A stretch of 64,000 bases of DNA from Sphingomonas sp. CCH10-B3. GTDB taxonomy: Bacteria > Pseudomonadota > Alphaproteobacteria > Sphingomonadales > Sphingomonadaceae. The stretch lies in contig NZ_LSIJ01000105.1 of assembly GCF_001556185.1 (NCBI RefSeq), forward strand, positions 62,001 to 126,000, read 5' to 3'. Under the pieces are notes generated by a model. That model was not told the DNA's origin. It ran no database searches and was given only the letters and a program-made list of their open reading frames with translations. A program made the translations under genes and the position numbers. Positions 44,380 through 51,845 of this stretch are shown piece by piece; position 1 is the first letter of the stretch; each line of letters starts with the position of its first letter.

Positions 44380-45417
44380 TTACGCCAGCAGCACCGCGCG
44401 AATGGCGTCTGCATCGACATGATCGTGCTCGGCAATGGCGACCAGCGTGGTGCGGCGCGGCTCGTCAGGCCGCCACGGGCGGTCGTACTGGTGGCGCACC
44501 CGCGCGCCTACCGCCTGCACCAGCAGCCGCATCGGCTTGCCCGCAACGGCGGCATAGCCCTTCACGCGCAGGATATGGTGATCGCGCGCCAGCGTTTCGA
44601 TCCGCGCCACAAGCACTGCCGGATCGGCGATCTCGCCCCATGCGATGACGGTGCTGTCAAAGTCGTCGTGCTCGTGGTCGTCATCTCCATCATGGTGCGA
44701 TGGGCGCGCGGCGATGTCGTCCTCGGCAGCGGCATCAAGGCCCAGAACCACGCGCGGATCGACCACGCCTTCGGTCAGTTCGATCACCGGAACCGGGCGA
44801 CTAAGCTCCGCCGCGATGATCGCGCGCGCTGCGGCGACACCTTCCGGACCTGCCAGATCAACCTTGGTCAGCAGAATCATGTCGGCGCAGGCAAGCTGGT
44901 CCTCGAACACTTCCGAAAGCGGCGTCTCATGATCGATGCTGGGATCGGCGGCGCGCTGGGCGTCAAGCGCGGCCACATCGGGCGCGAACCGGCCTGCCGC
45001 CACCGCTTCGGCATCGGCCAGCGCCAGCACACCGTCCACGGTGATCCGGCTACGAATCGCGGGCCAGTCAAACGCCTTGAGCAGCGGCTTGGGCAAGGCC
45101 AGACCCGATGTCTCGATCAGGATGTGATCCGGGCGCGGATCAAGCGCCAGCAGCTTTTCCACCGTGGGGATGAAGTCATCCGCCACGGTGCAGCAGATGC
45201 AGCCATTGGCCAGTTCTACGATGTTTTCCGCCGGGCAATCCGGAATGGCGCAAGATTCCAGAATCTGGCCATCCACGCCCAGCGAGCCGAATTCGTTGAC
45301 CACCACCGCCAGCCTGCGCCCGCCCGCATTGCGGATCAAATGGCTGATGAGCGTGGTTTTCCCCGCGCCCAGAAAGCCCGTAATGATGGTGACAGGCACC
45401 TTTGACAGGTCGGCCAC
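44380..45417 (-). CDS. cobW: cobalamin biosynthesis protein CobW (COG0523 GTPase)
   Basis: GTP-dependent metal chaperone of 345 residues thought to deliver cobalt to the chelatase. The P-loop is TGFLGAGKTTLISHL, the CxCC metal motif lies in ELANGCICCTVADDF, and a His-rich stretch (HHDGDDDHEHDDFD) precedes the C-terminal domain. The GTG at 45417 (VADLSKVPVTII) is chosen since GGAGGA lies seven bases upstream. The same frame stays open upstream through the expression platform and riboswitch, so a longer N-terminus cannot be fully excluded. First gene of the biosynthetic unit. Confidence 0.93.
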   Translation of the reverse strand: MADLSKVPVTIITGFLGAGKTTLISHLIRNAGGRRLAVVVNEFGSLGVDGQILESCAIPDCPAENIVELANGCICCTVADDFIPTVEKLLALDPRPDHILIETSGLALPKPLLKAFDWPAIRSRITVDGVLALADAEAVAAGRFAPDVAALDAQRAADPSIDHETPLSEVFEDQLACADMILLTKVDLAGPEGVAAARAIIAAELSRPVPVIELTEGVVDPRVVLGLDAAAEDDIAARPSHHDGDDDHEHDDFDSTVIAWGEIADPAVLVARIETLARDHHILRVKGYAAVAGKPMRLLVQAVGARVRHQYDRPWRPDEPRRTTLVAIAEHDHVDADAIRAVLLA

Positions 45418-45531
45418 AAGCAATTCCTCCGCGCGCCAGAGCGACAAACGGCGGGGCTTGCCGGACAAGTCCGGTCGGCGCATCGCAACGGGCAGGCGCG
45501 ATGAAGCACCCGTTACCACGCGGCCGTGCAG

Positions 45532-45824
45532 CCCCAGCCGCACAGCTTCGTCGCTCAGACGGAGAGTTACCGTGCCGTGACCATCCCCTGGATCAGGCAA
45601 GAGCGACCGGTGCGCCGGCAGGTCTCCTGGCTCGCGGGTCACAGCTTGATGCACGCCTTCCCAGACTTTGCGCCAAAGCGCTGTCCAGTGGCAGCTCCTG
45701 TGTTCAGGAGCATGTGCATCGCGCTATCCGCTTACAGTTGCAGGGACAGCCACGGATTTGGGAGCAAGCTCCCGCACCGCATTCCCGATTAAGCCCCTTG
45801 CGGGGCACCGGCGCGATCATTGAA
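45532..45824. repeat. duplicated riboswitch leader, cobW copy
   Basis: From CCCCAGCCG (45532) to about 45824 this leader is closely similar to 49641-49938, not only over the aptamer but also over about 75 bp of expression platform that contains TTCGTCGCTCAGACGG. Outside these limits similarity is lost. A duplication, or gene conversion between the two leaders, is the likely origin. Confidence 0.8.
45612..45814 (-). promoter_or_regulatory. cobalamin riboswitch upstream of cobW
   Basis: On the minus strand the leader shows the adenosylcobalamin aptamer. The outer stem GCGCCGG/CCGGCGC pairs 45807-45813 with 45612-45618. Further in are the conserved GGCTGTCCCTGCAACTGTAA, the B12 box GCCACTG (45686-45692) and the 3' element GAGCCAGGAGACCTGCC. 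It controls cobW and, by coupling, the long cob operon. The expression platform (about 190 bp) includes a hairpin CCGGACTTGTCCGG close to the GGAGGA ribosome site of cobW, suggesting control of translation. Confidence 0.95.
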
Positions 45825-45856
45825 GGGCGGGTTGCCCCGGTCCTTCGCCGCGCGCT

Positions 45857-46396
45857 CTAGACGAAAATGCCAGCCAAGCCAATTGAAGTTGTTGCTTCAT
45901 CCTCTTTACGCCATCGCCTTATCTCGGATGGGTTGGCTGCCAGGCGCTCGATCGCATCGCAGGGATAAGTCCAGAGCGTTATTTCGGTTACGCCTTTTCT
46001 GATCCTGGAAGCCCCCGATAGGGCCAAGCGGCCGTCCTTGGCCCACCGTGTTCGCTCGCGGGACGTGATGCAGAGAATATCCTCGACCTGCCGTTGACTG
46101 ACAGGCTTGCACGCTATCCGGAAAAGCCGTTTCCGTATGGCATCGACGAGATCTTCCGCAGCCTGCCTTGAATTCGGATCAAAGACACAACTTTTTCTGG
46201 ATTTAACGAATGTTCCGTTGGAACGAGCCATCAGCATCCGGATCGCCGCGTCGCGCTCGCCGTGATGTACGCGAAGCCCGAGCGGCATTCGGACATCAAG
46301 ATCGATTGAGACGGTGCAGGACTGGTCATCGTGGCTGAGTATGACGCAACGATCCACGCAGTGACGGTCAGGCAACGACCGAAACCTCGATTTCAT
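45857..46396 (-). CDS. uncharacterised protein in the cobalt-uptake unit
   Basis: Protein of 179 residues of unrecognised family. The N-terminal half includes HCVDRCVILSHDDQSCTVSI and DVRMPLGLRVHHGERDAAIR. The C-terminal half looks like a DNA-binding helix-turn-helix: KPVSQRQVEDILCITSRERT, then RWAKDGRLALSGASRIRKG and PCDAIERLAANPSEIRRWRK. The ATG at 46396 overlaps the end of the NiCoT gene by 29 bp, so it belongs to the receptor-transporter unit. A regulator of cobalt or B12 genes, or an island function, are both possible. No function is claimed. Confidence 0.6.
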   Translation of the reverse strand: MKSRFRSLPDRHCVDRCVILSHDDQSCTVSIDLDVRMPLGLRVHHGERDAAIRMLMARSNGTFVKSRKSCVFDPNSRQAAEDLVDAIRKRLFRIACKPVSQRQVEDILCITSRERTRWAKDGRLALSGASRIRKGVTEITLWTYPCDAIERLAANPSEIRRWRKEDEATTSIGLAGIFV

Positions 46397-47414
46397 CGAA
46401 CCGCTTCCAGCGATAGATCGCGTAACTCGCCAGCCAGCAGAACACGAAAAGACCGATGATGGCGAAGCCCAGACCATTGAAATTTTCGCCCAGTTCAGCG
46501 GCGACCCGCCATGGCCTACCCGTAAGGGCCAGCTTGTCGCCAATCAGGGCCAGCGTTTCGATTCCACCAATGACAATCGCCACGATGGCCGAGATCAGGG
46601 TAATGGTGATGTTGTAGTAGAGCTTGCGGATCGGCTTCACGAAGGCCCATTCATAAGCGCCCAGCATCACCACGCCGTCCGCCGTATCGATGAGGGCCAT
46701 ACCGACCGCGAACAGGGCGGGCAGGACCAGGATTGTCCCGATCGACAGGCCATCGGCGGCCTGGCTGGCCGACATGCCCAGAATGGCAACTTCGGTTGCT
46801 GTATCGAACCCAAGCCCGAACAGAAACCCCAGCGGGGCCATATGCCAGCTTTTGTTCACGAGGCGGAACATCGGCCTGAACAGTCTGGAAAGCAGACCGC
46901 GCCCACCCAATAGCAGATCAAGATCGTCCTCGGCATAGCTGCCGCCTGCACGAGCATGGGCAAAAGTCCGCCAGACAGAGCGCAGGATGACCAGGTTCAT
47001 GCCGGCGATCGTGAACAGGAAAAGCGCGGAAATCACGGTTGCAATCACGCCACCGATTTCCTTGAAAGCGCCAAACTGCGACAGCGCGCTGGCCGTCACC
47101 GCAATGATGATCGATGCTATGGCAATGATTCCGGAATGCCCGATCGCGAACCAGAATCCGACCGAAACCGGACGCTGCCCGTCCTGCATCAGCTTGCGGG
47201 TCACATTGTCGATCGCCGCAATATGATCGGCATCAACCGCGTGACGCAGGCCCAGCCCCCAGGCAAGCACGGCGGTGCCGAGCATCAACGGCTGTGCATG
47301 AAACAGGCTGAATGCCCAGACCCAGACGCCAATGTTGGCGGCGATCAATCCGGCAAACAAGGCACCAATTCGTCGGCGCAGAGACAGGGACGGCAGTGTC
47401 TTCGTGAGGGGCAT
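46368..47414 (-). CDS. NiCoT family nickel/cobalt transporter
   Basis: Inner-membrane permease of 348 residues with about eight hydrophobic segments. The signature in helix II is LRHAVDADHIAAIDN, with FAIGHSGIIAIASI and LGFLFGLGFDTATEVAILGM further on; all are NiCoT hallmarks. In this B12-riboswitch context cobalt is the likely substrate. The start is MPLTKTLPSLSLRRRIG at 47414, 81 bp after the TonB receptor stop. Confidence 0.93.
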   Translation of the reverse strand: MPLTKTLPSLSLRRRIGALFAGLIAANIGVWVWAFSLFHAQPLMLGTAVLAWGLGLRHAVDADHIAAIDNVTRKLMQDGQRPVSVGFWFAIGHSGIIAIASIIIAVTASALSQFGAFKEIGGVIATVISALFLFTIAGMNLVILRSVWRTFAHARAGGSYAEDDLDLLLGGRGLLSRLFRPMFRLVNKSWHMAPLGFLFGLGFDTATEVAILGMSASQAADGLSIGTILVLPALFAVGMALIDTADGVVMLGAYEWAFVKPIRKLYYNITITLISAIVAIVIGGIETLALIGDKLALTGRPWRVAAELGENFNGLGFAIIGLFVFCWLASYAIYRWKRFDEIEVSVVA

Positions 47415-47495
47415 GATTGGCTCGGCGATTGAGGAATGAACAAACGAAGGACGGTGCCGCAGACGTGCCGCAGCGCCGCCCATCAAGGGATTTCG

Positions 47496-49532
47496 CTAGA
47501 AATTGACCTTTGCGCCAATCCTCACAGTTCGAGGCTCGACCACGCGGCTCAACCGGCCTTCCACCGGAGCACCTGCATCAAAGGCGGGGATGTAGGACTC
47601 GTAATAATAGGCGATGTCCTTGTCTCGGCTGTCGAAGATGTTCAGCACTTCTCCAAATATCTCGACCTTCTTGCCCTTCCACGCGGCTCGGGCATTCATG
47701 ACCGTGCTGCCCCGATCCCGGACACTGTTGTCCTCGACAAGCGGAGAAGGTCCAAGGTGGCGCACCCGAATGCTGGCTTCCCAGGGATCAAGAATGATGG
47801 CGGCACCTGCTGAAGCCGCGTTCTCGAATGCATTGGGGATGTGATCGCCATTGTCGAAGCGCGCATGGCTGGCGGTATAGTTTCCATCAAGCGCAAGCCA
47901 AGGGAACGGCCGCCAGAAGGCGACGATTTCATAGCCATGACGCCCACTGGCACCCGACGGTTCAACAGCATTGGAATCGCCAATGAAACGAAGTTCGCTG
48001 CCGACATGCAGCCACCAGTAAGTCGCGGTTAACGTGACCCCTGAGAATTGAATGCGTCCTCCCAGTTCCTTGCCAATGCCGCGAACCAGAACGGGAACAG
48101 GCGTGTCCCTGTTGACCGCACCCCGAACATCATTGGAATGGAATCCACGGCCCCAGTTGGCGTAGAGTTCAAGATGCGGCGTAACCTGATAGGCGATTGA
48201 CGCCTTGGGAGAGAGAATCGACGCTGAGCCACTGCCTTCGCCCAGCGACGCCGCAACAGAATCTCGTGCACGCACGGAATAGTGATAATAGTCCCCGCGA
48301 AGACCACCTGTCACACGCAGTCCCGCCAAGGGTTTCCAAGCGACTTCGCCGTAGAGCGCGGAAGACAATTCCCCGACCCGGTAGTGCCCGAGTGACGCAA
48401 GAAATGCGCGGGCAGCCGTTCGATCGACACCAACATTCCCGACGGCGTCGTATCTGTTTTCGGTGCCAAGGCTCACAGCCAGACTGTCAGCGATTTCCCA
48501 ATGTTTTTGTGCGGACAGCCCGAGGACCCAACGCCGGTCGAACTGCTTGATCTGCGCGCTTGTGCTATCCGGATCGGTGTAAGTGGGGTTCGAGAACATC
48601 GACCAGTCATAAAACTGGGCATAGACATTGGCGCGCCATGTCGGTTGCTTGACCGCGATGTTAGCCACCAGGCGCGTCGTCTCACCCCGCGCGGAAGGAT
48701 CTGGAGAGCAGAACACATCCGCACACAACGCCGTGCCGATAATGCGCTCGGGGATTTGCTCGGTTGGGTGCCATGTCGCCCGGTAGGCATGGAGAGATGC
48801 CTCCAATGTGCCCGCACCGGTCGGCATCCTATATTTCGCGAACCCCGAGTAGTGGCGCAGACGTTCAGGTTCCTGCCACGGTCCGTCATAGGTCTTGGCC
48901 TGGGCGACAAGCGTGAGGTCTCCAGCACCCAGGTCGTGCAATGTTCCGCCCGCAGCGACGCGGCGCCAACCATATGATCCAGCCTCGGCCGATGCCCATG
49001 GCCGGTCATAACCCTTGATGGTCGTCATATAGGCTGCTCCCGCCAGAGCGAAATCACCGCCATCGGCGCGGTAGGGCCCTTTACGAAAATCCTCCCGGCC
49101 CACGATCTCCGGAATGAGCCCGTTGAGGTCGAGATAGCCATGACCATGTCCGTGGGTACGAAAGTTCATCTGCACATCATCGATATAAGTACTGAAGTCA
49201 GACCCATGGTCGAGGTTGAAACCGCGCAGGAAATACTGGTTGGCTTTGCCGCTCCCCGAATGCTGGGCTGCAACCAGCCCCGGCACCGCTTCCAGCAGTT
49301 CGGCCACGCGGAGAAGAGGCCGCACGAGGAGATCGGCCCCTCCGACGCTTCCTTCGCTCGCTGATTTGGCAGTGCCGATCATGGCCTCACCGCGACCGAA
49401 AACCACAATGTCGTTGTCTGCCACGACTGCATCCGCGCTTGTTTGCGATCCCTTTTCAGAGGTTTCGGCAAAGGCCGGTGTTCCGATACAGATCAGCGGA
49501 AGTGCGCTGCTGGTAGTAATGGTCTTGATCAC
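47496..49532 (-). CDS. TonB-dependent receptor under B12 riboswitch control (cobalamin or cobalt uptake)
   Basis: Outer-membrane receptor of 678 residues. The GTG start at 49532 is followed by a signal sequence (IKTITTSSALPLICIGTPAF, then AETS); the ribosome site is GGGGGAC. The plug contains LLEAVPGLVAAQHSGSGKAN, YFLRGFNLDHGSDFSTYIDD and the His-rich FRTHGHGHGYLDLNGLIPEI. The barrel ends in TVRIGAKVNF. A classical TonB box is not obvious. Riboswitch control and the adjacent NiCoT gene suggest corrinoid or cobalt-chelate import (BtuB-like role), but the THGHGxGY type of plug is found in receptors of several metals. Confidence 0.9.
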   Translation of the reverse strand: MIKTITTSSALPLICIGTPAFAETSEKGSQTSADAVVADNDIVVFGRGEAMIGTAKSASEGSVGGADLLVRPLLRVAELLEAVPGLVAAQHSGSGKANQYFLRGFNLDHGSDFSTYIDDVQMNFRTHGHGHGYLDLNGLIPEIVGREDFRKGPYRADGGDFALAGAAYMTTIKGYDRPWASAEAGSYGWRRVAAGGTLHDLGAGDLTLVAQAKTYDGPWQEPERLRHYSGFAKYRMPTGAGTLEASLHAYRATWHPTEQIPERIIGTALCADVFCSPDPSARGETTRLVANIAVKQPTWRANVYAQFYDWSMFSNPTYTDPDSTSAQIKQFDRRWVLGLSAQKHWEIADSLAVSLGTENRYDAVGNVGVDRTAARAFLASLGHYRVGELSSALYGEVAWKPLAGLRVTGGLRGDYYHYSVRARDSVAASLGEGSGSASILSPKASIAYQVTPHLELYANWGRGFHSNDVRGAVNRDTPVPVLVRGIGKELGGRIQFSGVTLTATYWWLHVGSELRFIGDSNAVEPSGASGRHGYEIVAFWRPFPWLALDGNYTASHARFDNGDHIPNAFENAASAGAAIILDPWEASIRVRHLGPSPLVEDNSVRDRGSTVMNARAAWKGKKVEIFGEVLNIFDSRDKDIAYYYESYIPAFDAGAPVEGRLSRVVEPRTVRIGAKVNF

Positions 49533-49640
49533 GAAATAGTCCCCCGGCGTCTTGCGACGTGGCCGGGGCATACCCGCGCGAACGGGCGACACGCGCGGCG
49601 ACCGGACGCCATGGGTGGCCGACGCACGTCTCCGATGCGA

Positions 49641-49938
49641 CCCCAGCCGCTCGTTCGTCGCTCAGACGGAGTTCACCGTGCCGCAGCCATCCTCTGGACC
49701 AAGGCAAGAGCGACCAGACGCCGGCAGGTCTCCTGGCTCACGGGTCACAGCTTGATGCACGCCTTCCCAGACCTCGCATGATTTAGCGTCCGGCCCAGTG
49801 GCTGCCCCTTCAAATGAGGAGCGATGTACATCGCGCTATCCGCTTACAGTTGCAGAGACAGCCACGGATTTGGAAGCAAGCTTCCGCACCGCATTCCCGA
49901 TTAAGCCCCTTGCGGGGGGCACCGGCGCGATCAATGAA
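49641..49938. repeat. duplicated riboswitch leader, receptor copy
   Basis: Second copy of the leader described at 45532-45824, in the same orientation and about 4.1 kb away. The two keep the aptamer, the outer stem and the proximal expression platform. Recombination between them would delete the receptor, NiCoT and unknown genes. Confidence 0.8.
49718..49929 (-). promoter_or_regulatory. cobalamin riboswitch upstream of the TonB receptor
   Basis: The minus strand carries all aptamer landmarks: GGCACCGGCGC region for the outer stem (49918-49928), GGCTGTCTCTGCAACTGTAA, the B12 box GCCACTG (49796-49802) and GAGCCAGGAGACCTGCCGGC. About 190 bp of expression platform separate it from the GTG of the receptor. 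High adenosylcobalamin should shut off receptor, NiCoT and the unknown gene. Confidence 0.95.
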
Positions 49939-50203
49939 AGCCGGAATGATCCGGTTCTCGATCCCTCGTCTAACTGAAGTGATCGGAAAAGCCAATAACG
50001 CTTGGAGCAGGGATTGAATCAACGATTACTGCATCCCGCGCCACCATTGCCATTGGCACGGCCAGAGCGCACCAACCGCGCGCACTCGATTTGAATGGCG
50101 GGTTTTCACTGAACCTATCGTTGGCCATCGGACTCCTGTACGACCGGAAGTGGTCGAATCCAGACGTATGGAGGCGGCACTATCTGCGGGTCGGTTCGGC
50201 CTG
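49939..50203. other. intergenic stretch between the riboswitch leader and the right 42-bp repeat
   Basis: About 265 bp without a recognisable gene, RNA or clear repeat. It must contain the promoter of the receptor transcript near its left end (minus strand). Confidence 0.4.
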
Positions 50204-50245
50204 AGCCTGCGCCGCCTTATCCAGAAATCGCGGCGCTAGGCGGCT
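50204..50245. repeat. 42-bp direct repeat, right copy
   Basis: Exact copy of 24227-24268. It covers the 3' end of the integrase gene (last residues PPSAAISG and its stop at 50217). Flanking bases differ on both sides. It marks the right border of the nested cobalamin block, about 26 kb from the left copy. Confidence 0.92.
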
Positions 50246-51455
50246 TGCGGAAACTGCCTTGCAGGATCTTCGCGCCTGACCGGAGCTGGTCGAGATAGTC
50301 GGACCAGCTTTTCATCATGGCCAGCCGCTCTTCCCAATGCTCGCCACGCGCATAGGCTCGGCGGACGTCATCGGTCTCGGCATGGCCAAGCTGTCGTTCG
50401 ATGGCGTCGGGATTCCAGTGGCCCTGCTCGTTCAGCAACGTGCTGGCCATGGCGCGGAAGCCGTGGGCGGTCATCGTCTTGCTGTCGAACCCCATGCGCC
50501 GCAGGGCGAGATTGATCGTGTTTTCGCACATGGGACGATCCCGTTTGCCTTGGGCCGGGAAGAGGTAACGGCGGTTGCCGCTGATCTCGCGCAGTTCCTC
50601 CAGGATGGCGAGCACCTGCCGGGTCAGCGGCACGCGGTGGGCGACGCGCATCTTGGTTTTCTCGGCGGGGATGGTCCAGACATTCTTGGTCAGGTCAAAT
50701 TCGGTCCATTCGGCGTGCCTGAGCTCGCCAGGACGCACGAAGACGTGAGGGGCGATGCGAAGGGCTGCATGGGTGACTGGATAGCCCGAATAGGCGTCTA
50801 TTGCCCGAAGTAGCACACCTGCCTCCATCGGGGAGGTAATGGCCGCCCGATGCGTGACTTTGGGCACAGTAATCGCGCCGCGCAGGTCTGCCGAAATGTC
50901 GCGGTCGGCGCGTCCGGTGGCGATGGCATAGCGGAAGACCTGCCCGCAGGTGCTGCGCAGCCGTCGCGCTGTCTCATAGTGGCCGCGCTTTTCAACCGCG
51001 CGCAAGACCGCCAGCAATTCGGGCGCTTTGATCTCACCAATCTTGCGTGCGCCGATTATGGGGTGGGCGAACTCCAGTAGCCATTTCAGCTTGCCCAAGG
51101 TAACTTCCGCGCGGCCTTCCCGGCGGGCTTTGTCGAGCCATTCCTCGGCAACGGCCTGAAAGCTGTTCACGTTGGCCAGCGGCCCGGTAATCTTGTCGAT
51201 CTTGCGCTTGGCCGACGGGTTCATGCCATCGGCAATCTGCTTCTTGATTTCCAGCCGCTTGGCCCGCGCCTCAGCCAGTGAAACGGTGGGATAGACCCCA
51301 AGGGCTGCGGTGGCCCGCTTTTCCCCGAAACGATAATCAACCCGCCAGCACCGCTGACCGGCTTTTGTGACGAGCAGGTATAACCCGCCCCCGTCAGAAA
51401 GCTTGTAGGGCTTCTCGCGTGCAATTGCCTTTCGGACGGCCAGATCGGTAAGCAT
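50217..51455 (-). CDS. tyrosine-type integrase (P4/DUF4102 family)
   Basis: Site-specific recombinase of 412 residues. The N-terminal DUF4102 arm-binding domain shows LSDGGGLYLLVTKAGQRCWR and ALGVYPTVSLAEARAKR. The catalytic residues are all visible: Arg in FVRPGELRHAEW, His and Arg in TAHGFRAMASTLLNEQG, His in RQLGHAE, and the nucleophile Tyr in RRAYARGEHWEERLAMM. It appears intact. It sits about 160 bp from the 3' end of tRNA-Leu and reads away from it, as in P4-type islands. The arm-like repeats at 51475-51509 lie just before its start and may also regulate it. Confidence 0.95.
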   Translation of the reverse strand: MLTDLAVRKAIAREKPYKLSDGGGLYLLVTKAGQRCWRVDYRFGEKRATAALGVYPTVSLAEARAKRLEIKKQIADGMNPSAKRKIDKITGPLANVNSFQAVAEEWLDKARREGRAEVTLGKLKWLLEFAHPIIGARKIGEIKAPELLAVLRAVEKRGHYETARRLRSTCGQVFRYAIATGRADRDISADLRGAITVPKVTHRAAITSPMEAGVLLRAIDAYSGYPVTHAALRIAPHVFVRPGELRHAEWTEFDLTKNVWTIPAEKTKMRVAHRVPLTRQVLAILEELREISGNRRYLFPAQGKRDRPMCENTINLALRRMGFDSKTMTAHGFRAMASTLLNEQGHWNPDAIERQLGHAETDDVRRAYARGEHWEERLAMMKSWSDYLDQLRSGAKILQGSFRKPPSAAISG

Positions 51456-51474
51456 GACGCCACCTTTTTGTCGG

Positions 51475-51509
51475 TTTCGATACCGTCAAAAATACCGTCG
51501 GATACCGTC
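51475..51509. repeat. arm-type integrase sites (right copy) upstream of int
   Basis: Three ATACCGTC motifs lie in a row; the first 25 bases match 22470-22494 at 24 positions. They begin 20 bp upstream of the integrase ATG. An arm-site function in recombination and autoregulation of int are both reasonable readings. Confidence 0.6.
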
Positions 51510-51613
51510 AATTGCAACGAATTTGACCGGATGCGGGTGGACGCGCAAGCCGTCAAAAACCTTTGATTTTGGGGACTTCTCCGGACATTTATGGACATGT
51601 CCGGAGGAAGCGA

Positions 51614-51700
51614 TGGTGCCCAGAAGAGGACTCGAACCTCCACGCCCTTGCGAGCGCCAGCACCTGAAGCTGGTGCGTCTACCAATTCCGCCATCTGGGC
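51614..51700 (-). tRNA. tRNA-Leu (anticodon CAG)
   Basis: The minus strand from 51700 reads GCCCAGATGGCGGAATTGGT, a typical leucine tRNA start. The anticodon stem-loop is CCAGC-TTCAGGT-GCTGG (anticodon CAG). A class II variable arm is followed by the T-arm GGTTCGAGTCC, the acceptor strand TCTGGGC, discriminator A and an encoded CCA (51614-51616). It is 87 nt long including CCA and fully formed. It serves as the attachment site for the island. Confidence 0.95.
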
Positions 51701-51845
51701 CCCAGAAGACTTATTCGTCAGGTAGGCCGCGCGCTCTAGGGGAGCGGTGGCGGCATTGTCAATAAGCCATCGCCACGCTTGGCTCTTGCCGTTTTTCGGG
51801 CAGGGCGGCATGGGAGCCGCAGCGAGATCAAGCCCGAGGAACGGC

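Larger units (their letters stand above)
22398..51631. mobile_element. genomic island in tRNA-Leu(CAG), carrying cobalamin biosynthesis genes
   Basis: The right end is the 3' part of tRNA-Leu with a tyrosine integrase directly inside it. The left end has a degenerate copy of the tRNA 3' end (ATGGTGCCAGAAGAGGGAC against ATGGTGCCCAGAAGAGGAC). Inside each end lies a 25-nt arm-like sequence with paired ATACCGTC motifs (22470-22494 and 51475-51499, 24 of 25 identical, same orientation). Together these look like attL and attR of a P4-type integrative element of about 29.2 kb. The cargo is a B12 pathway. The left 1.8 kb holds gene fragments and a small element-like repeat, so the island is partly decayed and may be fixed. 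The exact left boundary is inference. Confidence 0.72.

Noticed and set aside
42765..44648. 627-codon plus-strand frame opposite cobN
   Set aside because: Shadow frame in high-GC DNA; CobN motifs are continuous on the minus strand through this region.
45532..49938. CRISPR-like repeats because of two similar blocks
   Set aside because: There are only two copies, 4 kb apart, and each is a full cobalamin riboswitch leader. No repeat-spacer pattern exists in the window.
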